64,000 bases of DNA from Pandoraea pneumonica (GTDB lineage: Bacteria > Pseudomonadota > Gammaproteobacteria > Burkholderiales > Burkholderiaceae): the NCBI RefSeq assembly GCF_902459645.1, contig NZ_CABPSK010000007.1, positions 1-64,000 on the forward strand, in the 5' to 3' direction. The position numbers and the translations under genes were made by a program. The notes beneath the pieces are model-generated. The model did no database searches and had not been told where the DNA came from. It saw only the letters and a list, made by a program, of their open reading frames with translations. Numbering within the stretch: the stretch's first letter is position 1; each line of letters starts with the position of its first letter. Shown here in pieces: positions 16,704 to 26,886 of this stretch.

Positions 16704-19475
16704 ATGACGGCCCCCCTCCCTCCTCCCGCTAGCGACGGCGCACCGCCAGTCGTCCATGTGGCGGGCGTCACGCTGCGCTACGGCCGCAAGACGCTTGCAC
16801 TCGATGACGTCTCGCTCGACATTCCGTCGCAACTCATGGTCGGGTTGATTGGTCCCGATGGCGTCGGCAAATCCACGCTGCTCTCGCTGATCGCCGGAGC
16901 GCGCGCCGTGCAAACGGGCACGGTGGAAGCCTTGGGTGGCGACATGGCGAGCAAAGCGCACCGCGATCTCGTGTGTCCGCGCATTGCTTACATGCCACAG
17001 GGCCTGGGCAAGAATCTCTACCCAACGCTGTCCGTCGAAGAGAATCTGCAATTCTTCGCACGCCTGTTCGGACACGATGCCGCCGAGCGCCGCCGCCGTA
17101 TCGACGATCTGACGCGCAGCACGGGCTTACAACCGTTTCTCGCGCGCCCCGCGGGCAAGCTGTCGGGCGGCATGAAGCAGAAACTCGGCTTGTGCTGTGC
17201 GTTGATTCACGACCCCGATCTGCTGATTCTCGACGAGCCGACGACCGGCGTCGATCCGCTCGCGCGCGCGCAGTTCTGGGATCTGATCGCGCGCATTCGC
17301 CGCGAGCGGCCGACCATGAGCGTCATCGTTGCCACGGCCTATATGGACGAGGCGCAGCGCTTCGACTGGCTCGTCGCAATGGACGCAGGCAAGGTACTCG
17401 CCACCGGCACGCCCGCCGAGTTGCTTGCGCGCACGCATCGAGACAATCTCGAAGCGGCCTTCATCGACCTGTTGCCCGACGACAAGAAGCGCGGCTACGA
17501 GCCGGTCGTCATCCCGCCGCTGCACATCGACGAACACACGGAGATCGCTATCGAGGCGAAGGGCCTGACGATGCGCTTCGGCGATTTCGTCGCCGTCGAT
17601 CATGTGGATTTCCGTATCCAGCGCGGTGAAATCTTCGGCTTTCTCGGCTCGAACGGCTGCGGCAAGTCGACCACGATGAAAATGCTCACCGGCTTGCTGG
17701 AAGCGAGCGAGGGGCAGGCGTGGCTGTTCGGCCGCGAGGTCAATCCGAAAGACATCGATACGCGCCGCCGCGTGGGCTACATGTCGCAGGCGTTCTCGCT
17801 CTATACCGAGCTGACCGTCCATCAGAATCTGGTGTTGCACGCGCGGCTGTTCCACGTGCCGGAAGCCGAAGTCCCCGCGCGAGTGGATGAAATGGTACGG
17901 CGCTTCGATCTGGCCGAAGTGCGCGACGCGCTGCCTGACAGCATTCCGCTCGGCATGCGCCAACGCTTGTCGCTTGCGGTGGCGATGGTGCATAACCCCG
18001 AGCTGCTGATTCTCGACGAGCCGACATCGGGCGTCGACCCGGTAGCGCGCGACAATTTCTGGCGTTTGTTGGTGGAGCTCTCGCGCCGCGATCGCGTGAC
18101 GATCTTCATCTCGACGCACTTCATGAACGAGGCCGACCGCTGCGACCGCATCTCGCTGATGCATGCGGGGCGAGTGCTGGTCTCCGACCCGCCAGCGAAG
18201 ATCACGAAGGATAAAGGCGCTGCCACGCTGGAGCAGGCGTTTATCGAATATCTGGTGGAAGCGGGCGGTGGCACGCCCGAGGCACCGGAATCGGCAACGC
18301 CCACGTCAGTTAGCGCAGCGCCCGCCGACACCGCACACACACACCACAAAGCCTTCTCGCTCGGCCGCATGATCAGCTATCTGTGGCGCGAGACGCTGGA
18401 ATTGCAGCGCGACCCGGTGCGCGCCACGCTCGCCCTCGTCGGCTCGCTCGTGCTGATGCTCGTGATGGGCTACGGCATCAGCATGGATGTGGAAGATTTG
18501 CGCTACGCCGTGCTCGATCGCGACCAGACCACGCTCAGCCAGAACTACGCGCTCAACATTGCGGGCTCGCGCTACTTCATCGAACAGCCGCCGATTCTCG
18601 ATTACGACGACATGGACCGCCGCCTGCGCGACGGCGAACTGGCGCTGGCGATCGAGATTCCCCCGGGCTTTGCTCGTGACGTATCGCGCGGCAAGAACGT
18701 GCAAATCGGCGCGTGGATCGACGGGGCGATGCCGATGCGTGCCGAGACCGTGCAAGGCTATGTGCAGGGCATGCATCAGAACTGGCTGGCGGATCAATCG
18801 TTACGCCGCTTGGGCGTGCGCTCGACATCGTCGCTCGACATCGAAACGCGCTATCGCTACAACCCCGACGTAAAGAGCCTGCCCGCGATGGTGCCCGCCG
18901 TGATTCCGCTGTTGCTGCTGATGCTGCCCGCAATGCTCACGGCGCTGTCGGTGGTGCGCGAGAAGGAGCTCGGCTCGATCCTGAACCTGTACGTCACCCC
19001 GGTCACGCGCACGGAATTTCTTATCGGCAAACAGATTCCGTACGTGGCGCTCGCCATGCTGAACTTCCTGCTCATGGCGCTCATTGCCGTGACGCTGTTC
19101 GGCGTGCCGATCAAGGGTAGCTTCCTCACGCTGATTAGCGCCGTCTTCATCTTCAACGTGGTCGCCACCGGCATCGGCCTGCTCGCGTCCACTTTCACCC
19201 GCAGCCAGATTGCGGCCCTGTTCTTCACGATGATCGGCACGATGATCCCGGCGATTCAGTTCTCCGGCATGCTCACGCCGGTGCCGTCGATGGAAGGCTC
19301 GGGCCGGTTTATCGGCGAGATTTACCCGGCGACCTACATGCTGATCATCAGCCGGGGCGTCTTCAACAAGGCGTTAGGCTTTGCCGATCTGGGCAATGCC
19401 TTCTGGCCGATGCTCGTCGCCGTGCCCGTGATTCTGGGCGCCACGATCCTGCTGCTCAAGAAACAGGACAAATGA
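16704..19475 (+). CDS. Fused double ABC ATPase / ABC-2 permease (RbbA/YhiH-like)
   Basis: A 923-residue fusion: ATPase 1 (about 15-245), ATPase 2 (about 280-510) and a C-terminal ABC-2 permease (about 560-920) with a large periplasmic loop and six predicted spans. Walker A1 is GPDGVGKST (50-58) with [11 protein letters not shown] and [13 protein letters not shown]. Walker A2 is GSNGCGKST with [13 protein letters not shown], but the second signature is [11 protein letters not shown] rather than LSGG. That divergence is typical of the RbbA/YhiH group. Its last 4 bases overlap the next permease (ATGA), so the two are translationally coupled and likely form a heterodimeric exporter. Confidence 0.9.
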   Translation: MTAPLPPPASDGAPPVVHVAGVTLRYGRKTLALDDVSLDIPSQLMVGLIGPDGVGKSTLLSLIAGARAVQTGTVEALGGDMASKAHRDLVCPRIAYMPQGLGKNLYPTLSVEENLQFFARLFGHDAAERRRRIDDLTRSTGLQPFLARPAGKLSGGMKQKLGLCCALIHDPDLLILDEPTTGVDPLARAQFWDLIARIRRERPTMSVIVATAYMDEAQRFDWLVAMDAGKVLATGTPAELLARTHRDNLEAAFIDLLPDDKKRGYEPVVIPPLHIDEHTEIAIEAKGLTMRFGDFVAVDHVDFRIQRGEIFGFLGSNGCGKSTTMKMLTGLLEASEGQAWLFGREVNPKDIDTRRRVGYMSQAFSLYTELTVHQNLVLHARLFHVPEAEVPARVDEMVRRFDLAEVRDALPDSIPLGMRQRLSLAVAMVHNPELLILDEPTSGVDPVARDNFWRLLVELSRRDRVTIFISTHFMNEADRCDRISLMHAGRVLVSDPPAKITKDKGAATLEQAFIEYLVEAGGGTPEAPESATPTSVSAAPADTAHTHHKAFSLGRMISYLWRETLELQRDPVRATLALVGSLVLMLVMGYGISMDVEDLRYAVLDRDQTTLSQNYALNIAGSRYFIEQPPILDYDDMDRRLRDGELALAIEIPPGFARDVSRGKNVQIGAWIDGAMPMRAETVQGYVQGMHQNWLADQSLRRLGVRSTSSLDIETRYRYNPDVKSLPAMVPAVIPLLLLMLPAMLTALSVVREKELGSILNLYVTPVTRTEFLIGKQIPYVALAMLNFLLMALIAVTLFGVPIKGSFLTLISAVFIFNVVATGIGLLASTFTRSQIAALFFTMIGTMIPAIQFSGMLTPVPSMEGSGRFIGEIYPATYMLIISRGVFNKALGFADLGNAFWPMLVAVPVILGATILLLKKQDK

Positions 19476-20689
19476 TGGCGAGCTCCCCGACACCCCCATC
19501 GCCGCCTCCCGCGCACGCCAACGTGCCTGCGAAGGCCGAAAAGCCGCAACGCTCGCACGCTTGGCGGCGGCATCTGGCCAACATCTTCCGCCTTGGCGTG
19601 AAAGAGCTATGGAGTCTGGTGCGCGACCCGATGATGCTCGTGCTGATCATCTACACGTTCACGGCGTCGGTGTATTCGTCGGCGACCGCGCAGCCCGACA
19701 CGCTGCATCTGGCACCGATCGCCATCGTCGACGAAGACGCTTCGCCACTCTCCGCACGCATCGTCTCGGCGTTCTATCCGCCGCAGTTCACGCAGCCGCG
19801 CATGATTACTGCTGACGCAGTGGACCGAGGCATGGACGAAGGCGCGTACACCTTCGCGCTGAATATTCCGCCGAATTTTCAGGCCGACGTGCTCGCGGGC
19901 CGCCATGCGGAAGTGCAGTTGAACGTGGACGCCACGCGCATGAGTCAGGCGTTCTCGGGCAGCGGCTACGTGCAGCAGATTGTGTCGGCCGAGGTGCGCG
20001 AGTTCGTTCAGCGATACCGATCGAATGTCGAGTTACCGGTGGAACTGGCGCTGCGCGTGCGCTTCAACCCGACGCTGGAGCGTGCGTGGTTTGGCGCGCT
20101 CATGCAGATCATCAACAACATCACCATGCTGTCGATCATTCTCACGGGCGCGGCCCTGATTCGGGAGCGCGAACACGGCACCATCGAGCATTTGCTCGTC
20201 ATGCCGGTGACACCGACCGAGATCATGCTGGCGAAAGTCTGGTCGATGGGCATGGTGGTGCTGATCGCCGCGGCGATGTCGCTTTGGCTGATTGTGAGCG
20301 GTGCCTTGCATGTGCCGATCGGCGGATCGGTGGCTCTGTTCCTGCTGGGCGCGACGCTGCACCTCTTTGCGACCACGTCGATGGGTATCTTTTTGGCGAC
20401 GCTGGCCCGCTCGATGCCGCAGTTCGGCATGTTGTTGATTCTGGTGCTGCTGCCGCTGCAAATGCTCTCGGGCGGGAACACGCCGCGCGAGAGCATGCCG
20501 AAGGTGGTGCAGGACATCATGCTGGCCGCGCCGACGACGCACTTCGTCGAGCTGGGGCAGGCCATTTTGTTCCGTGGCGCCGGAATCGGCGTCGTGTGGG
20601 TGCAGTTCGTGGCACTGGCGGTGATCGGTGCCGTGTTCTTCGCCTTCTCGCTGCGGCGGTTTCGCCGCACGCTCAGTTCGATGGCCTGA
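19472..20689 (+). CDS. ABC-2 type permease (YhhJ-like)
   Basis: A 405-residue integral membrane protein with a cytoplasmic N-terminal tail, one early span (about 50-68), a long periplasmic loop to about 205 and five further spans. Characteristic motifs are [18 protein letters not shown] and [15 protein letters not shown]. It is the partner half-permease for the preceding fusion protein, coupled through the ATGA overlap. It closes the efflux operon. The ninety bases that follow before the DUF3141 gene hold no clear terminator. Confidence 0.88.
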   Translation: MMASSPTPPSPPPAHANVPAKAEKPQRSHAWRRHLANIFRLGVKELWSLVRDPMMLVLIIYTFTASVYSSATAQPDTLHLAPIAIVDEDASPLSARIVSAFYPPQFTQPRMITADAVDRGMDEGAYTFALNIPPNFQADVLAGRHAEVQLNVDATRMSQAFSGSGYVQQIVSAEVREFVQRYRSNVELPVELALRVRFNPTLERAWFGALMQIINNITMLSIILTGAALIREREHGTIEHLLVMPVTPTEIMLAKVWSMGMVVLIAAAMSLWLIVSGALHVPIGGSVALFLLGATLHLFATTSMGIFLATLARSMPQFGMLLILVLLPLQMLSGGNTPRESMPKVVQDIMLAAPTTHFVELGQAILFRGAGIGVVWVQFVALAVIGAVFFAFSLRRFRRTLSSMA

Positions 20690-20778
20690 CGCGCTGAATT
20701 TGATGCACATGGCGCGAGCCAACTGCGCTCGCGCCGCGTCGGCCTACCCTGTCATGCCGGATTTGTGAGGTCATTGCC

Positions 20779-23232
20779 ATGCCCGCCAAGTCGTCCGCCG
20801 CACTCCAACGCCAAACGTCCCGCGCCAGCGCATCGACGCCTGCCGATGCCCCTTGGCTCGCCGTCAATCCATGGCTGGCCAACATGCCGTGGATGGCCAA
20901 CATGCCGTGGATGGCCGCCGCCGCCGAATACGCGGTCGACGCGTGGCAGCGCAGCGTGTTGTTTGCCGACGTGATGCGCCAGCGCGGCAATCAGTATCAG
21001 GGACACCTTGCGGAATCGGCACCGAACGTGCTCGACTTCCCGGCGGAAGTCATTCTGGACGGTCACGATTTGCCGCGTCCGTGCAATTACTGCTTGATGC
21101 GCATCACGCCGCCGGACGACACCCCCAGCCTGCCCAATGCCCGGCCGTTCGTCGTGGTCGATCCGCGCGCGGGTCACGGGCCGGGCATTGGCGGCTTCAA
21201 GCCCGATAGCGAGATCGGTGCCGCCCTGCGCGCGGGTCATCCGTGCTATTTCGTCGGTTTTCTGCCCGACCCGGTGCCGGGGCAGACGGTGGAAGACGTG
21301 ATGCACGCGGAAGCGGCATTTCTCGAGAAAGTCATCTCGATGCACCCCGAGAGTGCGGGAAAACCGGCCGTGATTGGCAACTGTCAGGCGGGCTGGCAAG
21401 TGCTGATGACGGCGGCCATGCGCCCGGAGTTGTTCGGCCCGATTATCGTGGCCGGTGCCCCGCTGTCGTACTGGGCAGGCTGGCGCGGGCGCAACCCGAT
21501 GCGGTATTCCGGCGGACTGCTGGGCGGTAGTTGGCTCACCGCACTCACGAGCGATCTGGGCGACGGGCGCTTCGACGGCGCCTGGCTCGTGCAGAACTTC
21601 GAGAACCTCGATCCGGCCAACACGCTCTGGCGCAAGAAATACCACCTCTACGCCAACGTCGACACCGAGGCACCGCGCTATCTCGGCTTCGAGAAATACT
21701 GGGGCGGCCATGTGTTTCTCAATGCAGTGGAGATGCAGTACATCGTCGACAACTTGTTCGTCGGCAACCGCCTCACGAGTGCGGAACTGATTACTAGCGA
21801 CGGCATCCGGCTCGACCTGCGCAATATTCGCTCGCCGATCGTGGTGTTCTGCTCGTATGGCGACAACATCACGCCACCGCCGCAGGCGCTCGGCTTCATC
21901 ACCGACATGTACCGCGACGATGCCGAAGTGTTCAGCCACGATCAGACCATCGTGTACGCCACGCACGACAGCATCGGGCACTTGGGCATCTTCGTGTCGA
22001 GCAGCACGGGGCGTAAGGAGCATCGCAAGTTCGTCAACAACATCGATCTGATCGACGTGTTGCCTGCGGGCATTTATCAGGCGCAGATCGCCGACAAAAC
22101 GGCCGACACGCCACACCGCGAATTGATCGATGGCGACTACGTGATGTCGATTCAGCGCCGTAGCATCGACGACGTGCGCGCCATCGTGCAGCCCGACCCG
22201 GAAAGCGACCGGCGCTTTGCGGCCGTAGCCCACCTCTCCGATATCAATCTCGGGTTGTATCGCAGCCTTGTGCAGCCGTGGGTTCGCGCGATGGTCACAC
22301 CTAATTCGGCGTACTGGCTACGCCTGCTGCACCCGCTGCGAGTGAGCTACGAGATGTGGTCGGACCGTAATCCGTTTGCCGCACCCTTTGCCGAGAAGGC
22401 CGAGCGTATTCGTGAAACACGGCAGCCGGTGTCGGCGGACAACCCCTTCCTGGCGATTCAGACGGCCGTGTCGACGGCTATCGAGCAGTCGCTCAACTTC
22501 TATCGCGACATACGCGACGACGGCTACGAAAAGGCGTTCGAACTGATCTACGGCCAGCCGTGGGTGCAGGCGCTTGCCGGGTTACACGGCAGCGACGGCG
22601 CGGCAGTGCGTGTGCATCCGGGCACTTCGCCGGAGCACATCGCTTTCGTGAAAGAGGCGCTCGCGCATCGTCAACATGAGTTGCATCAGGGCGGCGCGCT
22701 CGAGGCTGGGATTCGTGCGCTGCTGTGGGTGCATCGCCTGCATGGCGAAGCGGACGAGCGCCAGTTCAATCTGGCGCGCTCGTTGCCCCGCCGGGAAAGC
22801 GACATGTCCATCGAAGACTTTCGTGCGTTGATCCGCCGTCAGGCGGGCCTGCTGCGCATGGCGCCGGATGCGGCCATGAACGCTATCCCGGGCATGCTTG
22901 CGCATGCGTCGCCCGATCAAATCCGCCTGGTGGCCAAGGCGGTCAAGGACTTGAGCTTCGCGGTGCCGATCGACGACAGCGAAGAGAGCGATCTGAAACG
23001 CGTGCTGGCACTCTTTGAAGACGCGGCTGCCAAGCAGGAAGAGAAGCAGGAAGTGCCGACAAAGACTGATCCCCCCCGGACACCCCGCACGCCTCGGACT
23101 GCCGCCAGCCGGAAAGCCGCGTCGCCTGGGGCACCCAGCGTTGCGCCGCGCAAGCGCACCGTGGCCGCCAAGAAAAGTGCCGCTGCCACCACCCAACCCG
23201 CGGGCCCGCGAAAAGCGAAGAAAGTGCCGTGA
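20779..23232 (+). CDS. DUF3141 alpha/beta-hydrolase with PHA-synthase-like Cys nucleophile
   Basis: An 817-residue protein of the DUF3141 family, often named 3-hydroxyalkanoate synthetase in genome entries although activity is unproven. The nucleophile elbow is GNCQAG (Cys202), the G-x-C-x-G form used by PHA synthases. Asp362 (YGDN) and His401 (SIGHLGIFVSS) are plausible triad partners. The N-terminus carries a tandem NMPWMA repeat, which in a phasin-like context could bind granules or lipid. The last about 60 residues are Lys/Arg/Pro/Ala-rich, like histone-like or PhaF tails. It separates the efflux operon from trpG. A polymer or fatty-acyl role is inference. Confidence 0.75.
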   Translation: MPAKSSAALQRQTSRASASTPADAPWLAVNPWLANMPWMANMPWMAAAAEYAVDAWQRSVLFADVMRQRGNQYQGHLAESAPNVLDFPAEVILDGHDLPRPCNYCLMRITPPDDTPSLPNARPFVVVDPRAGHGPGIGGFKPDSEIGAALRAGHPCYFVGFLPDPVPGQTVEDVMHAEAAFLEKVISMHPESAGKPAVIGNCQAGWQVLMTAAMRPELFGPIIVAGAPLSYWAGWRGRNPMRYSGGLLGGSWLTALTSDLGDGRFDGAWLVQNFENLDPANTLWRKKYHLYANVDTEAPRYLGFEKYWGGHVFLNAVEMQYIVDNLFVGNRLTSAELITSDGIRLDLRNIRSPIVVFCSYGDNITPPPQALGFITDMYRDDAEVFSHDQTIVYATHDSIGHLGIFVSSSTGRKEHRKFVNNIDLIDVLPAGIYQAQIADKTADTPHRELIDGDYVMSIQRRSIDDVRAIVQPDPESDRRFAAVAHLSDINLGLYRSLVQPWVRAMVTPNSAYWLRLLHPLRVSYEMWSDRNPFAAPFAEKAERIRETRQPVSADNPFLAIQTAVSTAIEQSLNFYRDIRDDGYEKAFELIYGQPWVQALAGLHGSDGAAVRVHPGTSPEHIAFVKEALAHRQHELHQGGALEAGIRALLWVHRLHGEADERQFNLARSLPRRESDMSIEDFRALIRRQAGLLRMAPDAAMNAIPGMLAHASPDQIRLVAKAVKDLSFAVPIDDSEESDLKRVLALFEDAAAKQEEKQEVPTKTDPPRTPRTPRTAASRKAASPGAPSVAPRKRTVAAKKSAAATTQPAGPRKAKKVP
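20881..20916 (+). repeat. 18-bp tandem duplication in the DUF3141 gene
   Basis: Two exact copies of AACATGCCGTGGATGGCC lie head to tail, encoding NMPWMA twice after a diverged NPWLA unit. The unit length keeps the frame, so copy number may vary among strains. Confidence 0.9.
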
Positions 23233-23373
23233 AGCCCAGTGGGCGGGGCAGAATCGTCGAACGACGGGCACTGACGCGCGCACATTCTTGCGAGAAATGA
23301 CTCGATCGCGCGAGAAAATCGCCGTTTGACCGCTTTTTGCGACACGCCGCCCACGAGCGGCGGCGGTTGCTGC

Positions 23374-23379
23374 TACAAT
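23374..23379 (+). promoter_or_regulatory. Candidate -10 of the trpL-trpGDC transcript
   Basis: TACAAT lies 10 bases before the leader ATG. A start site seven bases downstream would leave only about 3-4 untranslated bases. No convincing -35 is seen at 16-18 bases, so activator help or a different promoter is possible. Confidence 0.35.
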
Positions 23380-23389
23380 CGCCGTCACT

Positions 23390-23458
23390 ATGAAGTCGTT
23401 TCTGTCTTCCTCCCTCCTCTGGTCGCCCCTGACCGCTGCCCTGCGCTGGTGGCGGTAA
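23390..23458 (+). CDS. trpL: Second trp leader peptide, upstream of trpG
   Basis: A 22-codon frame, ATG to TAA, starting [11 protein letters not shown] and ending TAALRWWR. It has three TGG codons, two of them adjacent just before the stop, as in classical TrpL peptides. It lies 133 bases before trpG, at normal attenuator distance. Almost no 5' untranslated sequence is left if TACAAT is the -10, and no Shine-Dalgarno is visible, so translation may be leaderless, as reported for rhizobial trpL. It is unrelated in sequence to the leader before trpE apart from the Trp/Arg pattern. Confidence 0.78.
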   Translation: MKSFLSSSLLWSPLTAALRWWR

Positions 23459-23591
23459 CCCGCCACGTCTATCTCATCCCCATAGCGCCCTCCCCCGCGG
23501 AACGCGAAGTCAATGTGGGGGCACGCTCAGGGGAAATTCGCAAATCTCATGCGTTCGACATTCCATTGTCACCAGACGAACAGGGACCATC
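23459..23591 (+). promoter_or_regulatory. trpG leader RNA region
   Basis: CCCCC (23492-23496) can pair with GGGGG (23517-23521) around a CGCG-GAA-CGCG inner hairpin, and alternative pairings with GGGG at 23530-23533 are possible. No run of T follows any stem, so control may act on translation start of trpG or through Rho. The 23233-23373 part holds no gene. Confidence 0.45.
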
Positions 23592-24179
23592 ATGCTGCTG
23601 ATGATCGACAACTACGACTCGTTTACCTACAACATCGTCCAGTACTTCGGTGAATTGGGCGAAGACGTGCGCGTCTTCCGCAACGACGAAATCACGCTCG
23701 ACGCGATTCACCAACTCTCCCCCGACCGCATCTGCCTCTCGCCCGGCCCGAGCTGCCCGGCCAACGCCGGCATCACGCTCGACGTGCTCAAGCGCTTCGC
23801 TGGCGAAATTCCGATTCTCGGCGTCTGCCTCGGCCATCAGGCCATTGGCGAAGCCTTCGGCGGCAAGGTCGTGCGCGCTCAGCAAATCATGCACGGCAAG
23901 GTGAGCGAGATCGAAACCACGCAACAAGGCGTGTTTGCCGGCCTGCCCAAGCGCTTTACCGTCACCCGCTATCACTCGCTGGCCATCGAGCGCGACTCGC
24001 TGCCCGACTGCCTCGAAGTGACCGCGTGGACCGACGACGGCGAAATCATGGGCGTGCGTCACAAGACGCTCGACGTCGAAGGCGTGCAGTTCCACCCGGA
24101 GTCGATACTCTCGGAACACGGCCATGCCGTGCTGCGTAATTTCCTGCAAGCCGCCCCGCGCGCGGTGCAAGCGGCCTAA
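23592..24179 (+). CDS. trpG: Anthranilate synthase component II (glutamine amidotransferase)
   Basis: A 195-residue class I glutamine amidotransferase that feeds ammonia to TrpE, and may also serve aminodeoxychorismate synthase as in many bacteria. The triad is complete: Cys79 in GVCLGHQ, His168 and Glu170 in FHPES. AGGGA lies before ATG 23592. It opens the trpG-trpD-trpC run and is 31 bases from trpD. It is separated from trpE by about 9.8 kb. Confidence 0.95.
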   Translation: MLLMIDNYDSFTYNIVQYFGELGEDVRVFRNDEITLDAIHQLSPDRICLSPGPSCPANAGITLDVLKRFAGEIPILGVCLGHQAIGEAFGGKVVRAQQIMHGKVSEIETTQQGVFAGLPKRFTVTRYHSLAIERDSLPDCLEVTAWTDDGEIMGVRHKTLDVEGVQFHPESILSEHGHAVLRNFLQAAPRAVQAA

Positions 24180-24210
24180 TAAAAGACTCGGCAGAGGAGA
24201 GAAGTTTTCT

Positions 24211-25239
24211 ATGATTACCCCGCAAGAAGCCCTGCAACGCACCATCGAACACCGCGAAATCTTCCACGACGAGATGCTGCACTTGATGCGTCTCATCATG
24301 AAGGGCGAGATTTCACCGGTCATGTCGGCAGCCATCATCACCGGACTGCGCGTGAAGAAGGAAACCATCGGTGAAATCGCCGCAGCGGCACAGGTGATGC
24401 GCGAGTTTGCCAATCATGTCGATGCGCCCGCCGACGAGCACTTCGTCGATATCGTGGGCACCGGCGGCGATGTTTCGCACACGTTCAATATTTCCACCGC
24501 ATCGATGTTCGTCGCGGCGGGCGCTGGCGCGAAAGTCGCCAAGCACGGCAATCGCGGCGTGAGCTCGAAGTCGGGCAGCGCCGACGTGCTCGAAGCGCTG
24601 GGCGTGAACATCATGCTCTCGCCCGAGCAAGTGGCCGAGTGCCTGCGAGAAGTCGGCATCGGCTTCATGTTCGCGCCGAATCATCACCCCGCCATGAAGA
24701 ACGTCGCGGCCGTGCGCAAGGAAATGGGCGTGCGCACGATCTTCAACATTCTTGGCCCGCTGACCAATCCCGCCGGTGCACCGAACCAGCTGATGGGGGT
24801 GTTCCACCCTGACCTGGTCGGTATTCAGGTGCGCGTGATGCAGCGTCTGGGCGCGGAGCACGTGCTCGTCGTCTACGGCAAAGACGGCATGGACGAAGTG
24901 TCGCTGGGCGCCTCCACGCTCGTGGGCGAGCTCAAGGACGGCAAGGTCACGGAATACGAAATTCATCCGGAAGACTTCGGCTTGCAAATGGTGAGCAACC
25001 GCAGCCTGAAAGTCGGTAGCGCCGAGGAATCGAAAGCCATGCTGATCGAAGCCCTCGACGACACCCCGGGCACCGCGCGCGAAATCGTGGCGCTCAACGC
25101 GGGTACGGCGCTCTACGCGGCCAATCGCGCGGCGAGCATCGGCGATGGCATCCAGATGGCGCGCGAATCCATCACGAGCGGCGCAGCACGCGCGAAACTC
25201 GACGAGTTCGTGCAGTTCACGCAACGATTCAAAGCGTAA
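24211..25239 (+). CDS. trpD: Anthranilate phosphoribosyltransferase
   Basis: A 342-residue enzyme joining anthranilate to PRPP. The PRPP loop GTGGD (83-87), the [15 protein letters not shown] segment and the [11 protein letters not shown] motif are complete. GAGGAGAG lies 9-10 bases before ATG 24211, fixing the start; a longer frame from 24124 overlaps trpG and lacks family similarity. Middle gene of trpGDC. Confidence 0.95.
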   Translation: MITPQEALQRTIEHREIFHDEMLHLMRLIMKGEISPVMSAAIITGLRVKKETIGEIAAAAQVMREFANHVDAPADEHFVDIVGTGGDVSHTFNISTASMFVAAGAGAKVAKHGNRGVSSKSGSADVLEALGVNIMLSPEQVAECLREVGIGFMFAPNHHPAMKNVAAVRKEMGVRTIFNILGPLTNPAGAPNQLMGVFHPDLVGIQVRVMQRLGAEHVLVVYGKDGMDEVSLGASTLVGELKDGKVTEYEIHPEDFGLQMVSNRSLKVGSAEESKAMLIEALDDTPGTAREIVALNAGTALYAANRAASIGDGIQMARESITSGAARAKLDEFVQFTQRFKA

Positions 25240-25312
25240 ATTGACGGTCTGACATCGCCGATTGACCACACCGATGTCAGACCCACTATTCAAGCCTGAA
25301 ATACCGATCGCT

Positions 25313-26125
25313 ATGTCTACCGTTCTCGACAAAATTCTGGCCGTGAAGGCCGAAGAAGTTGCCGCCGCCAAGCGCGCCCGCGACCTGATTAGCCTGCGCC
25401 GCGATGCGGAAGCGACTGTGGGCGACAGCGAATTGGGCACGCGCGACTTCGTGGGCTCGCTGCGCACGAAGATCGATGGCGGCCTGTCCGGCGTGATCGC
25501 CGAGATCAAGAAGGCCAGCCCGTCGAAGGGCGTGATTCGCGAGAATTTCGTGCCCCCGGCCATTGCCGAGTCGTATCAACAAGGCGGCGCCGCGTGCCTG
25601 TCGGTGCTCACCGACGAACAGTTCTTCCAAGGCAAGCCCGAATACTTGAAGGCGGCGCGTGCGGCGTGCGATCTGCCGGTGCTGCGCAAAGACTTCATGA
25701 TCGACGCCTATCAGGTGTATGAAGCGCGCGAGATGGGGGCCGACTGCATTTTGCTGATCGCCGCCGCGTTGGAGCTGGCGCATATGCGCGATCTGGAAGC
25801 GCAGGCGCACGAGCTGGGCATGGCGGTGCTGGTGGAAGTGCACAACGGCCGCGAGCTCGATGCGGGCCTTGAGTTGAGCACGCCGCTGCTGGGCATCAAC
25901 AATCGCAATTTGCACAACTTCGAAGTGACGCTGGACACGACGCTGGGCCTGCTCAAGCACATTCCGCAAGATCGTCTGGTGGTCACCGAGTCGGGGATCC
26001 TGTCGCGCGACGACGTAACGCGCATGCGCGCGGCCAACGTCAATGCCTTTCTCGTCGGCGAAGCCTTCATGCGCGCGCCCGAGCCGGGCGAGGCGCTCGC
26101 CACGCTGTTCGACATGCCGCGCTGA
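25313..26125 (+). CDS. trpC: Indole-3-glycerol phosphate synthase
   Basis: A 270-residue TIM-barrel enzyme closing the indole ring from CdRP. The catalytic Lys/Glu set is visible in [32 protein letters not shown] and VTESGI. ATG 25313 gives the normal [20 protein letters not shown] start. ATG 25274 and TTG 25262 are in frame, but neither has a good ribosome site and both would add non-family residues. It ends the trp run, with the CYTH gene 14 bases on. Confidence 0.93.
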   Translation: MSTVLDKILAVKAEEVAAAKRARDLISLRRDAEATVGDSELGTRDFVGSLRTKIDGGLSGVIAEIKKASPSKGVIRENFVPPAIAESYQQGGAACLSVLTDEQFFQGKPEYLKAARAACDLPVLRKDFMIDAYQVYEAREMGADCILLIAAALELAHMRDLEAQAHELGMAVLVEVHNGRELDAGLELSTPLLGINNRNLHNFEVTLDTTLGLLKHIPQDRLVVTESGILSRDDVTRMRAANVNAFLVGEAFMRAPEPGEALATLFDMPR

Positions 26126-26139
26126 ACGGGAACGGCACG

Positions 26140-26835
26140 ATGGCCATCGAACGCGAACTCAAACTTGCCCTGCCGGGCGACCTCCCCACCGCACGCGCCG
26201 ACGCGCTCATCGCGCATCTCGATCACCTGCCCGGTGCCGAGGCCCGCGGCGAACGCCATCTCGTGAACCGGTATTTCGATACGCCCTCGCTTGCGCTCTC
26301 GCGTGCCAAAGCGGCATTGCGCCTGCGCTATGTCGCGCGCGACGGACATCCGGGGCAGTGGCTGCAAACGTTGAAGTCGGTCGGTGAAGCGCGCGATGGA
26401 CTGCATGTGCGCCACGAGTGGGAACAGCCGGTCAAGGGCGAAGCCCTTGAACTCGACGCGCTGATCGCGGCATGCGACGTGCCTGCCACGGCGGCCATGT
26501 TGCGCGACGAAGGCGACAGCGTCGTCGCGCAGTTCGAAACGAACTTCGTCCGGCGGCTGTGGCGCTATATCGCGGGGGATGGCACGGCAGTGGAGATTGC
26601 CTTCGACCGTGGTGAAGTCGCCGTTGTCTCAGGCGGTCAGCGTCATACGGAACCGCTGCTCGAAGTCGAGCTGGAGTTGCTCGATGCGCCCGACGACGAT
26701 CGCGAGGGTCAGGGCGAGCGCATGCTCTTCGCGCTGTCGCAAGATTTGCGGCAAGTGCTGCCCGAGTTGCACAGCGACGATGTGAGCAAAGCGCAGCGCG
26801 GCTATCGCCTGCGCCAAAAAGTGCTTGGCGGCTGA
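26140..26835 (+). CDS. CYTH domain protein (inorganic triphosphatase-like)
   Basis: A 231-residue tunnel-fold protein beginning with the defining ExExK-type motif IERELKL. CYTH proteins bind triphosphates and metal, and most bacterial ones hydrolyse inorganic triphosphate. The later acidic/basic strands (RYFDTPSLALSRAKAALRLR, EIAFDRGEV, LLEVELELL) match. The C-terminal CHAD domain found in some relatives is absent. It is packed between trpC (14 bases) and ung (51 bases), so it is probably on the trp transcript without a known link to tryptophan. Confidence 0.85.
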   Translation: MAIERELKLALPGDLPTARADALIAHLDHLPGAEARGERHLVNRYFDTPSLALSRAKAALRLRYVARDGHPGQWLQTLKSVGEARDGLHVRHEWEQPVKGEALELDALIAACDVPATAAMLRDEGDSVVAQFETNFVRRLWRYIAGDGTAVEIAFDRGEVAVVSGGQRHTEPLLEVELELLDAPDDDREGQGERMLFALSQDLRQVLPELHSDDVSKAQRGYRLRQKVLGG

Positions 26836-26886
26836 ACGTCAGCTATTCACCGCCCTTCGAATCCACGCCTTTCAAAGACGCCTCGC

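Noticed and set aside
23326-23601. 91-codon frame overlapping the trpG leader
   Set aside because: It runs in a different frame through the leader peptide, extends into trpG and has no ribosome site.
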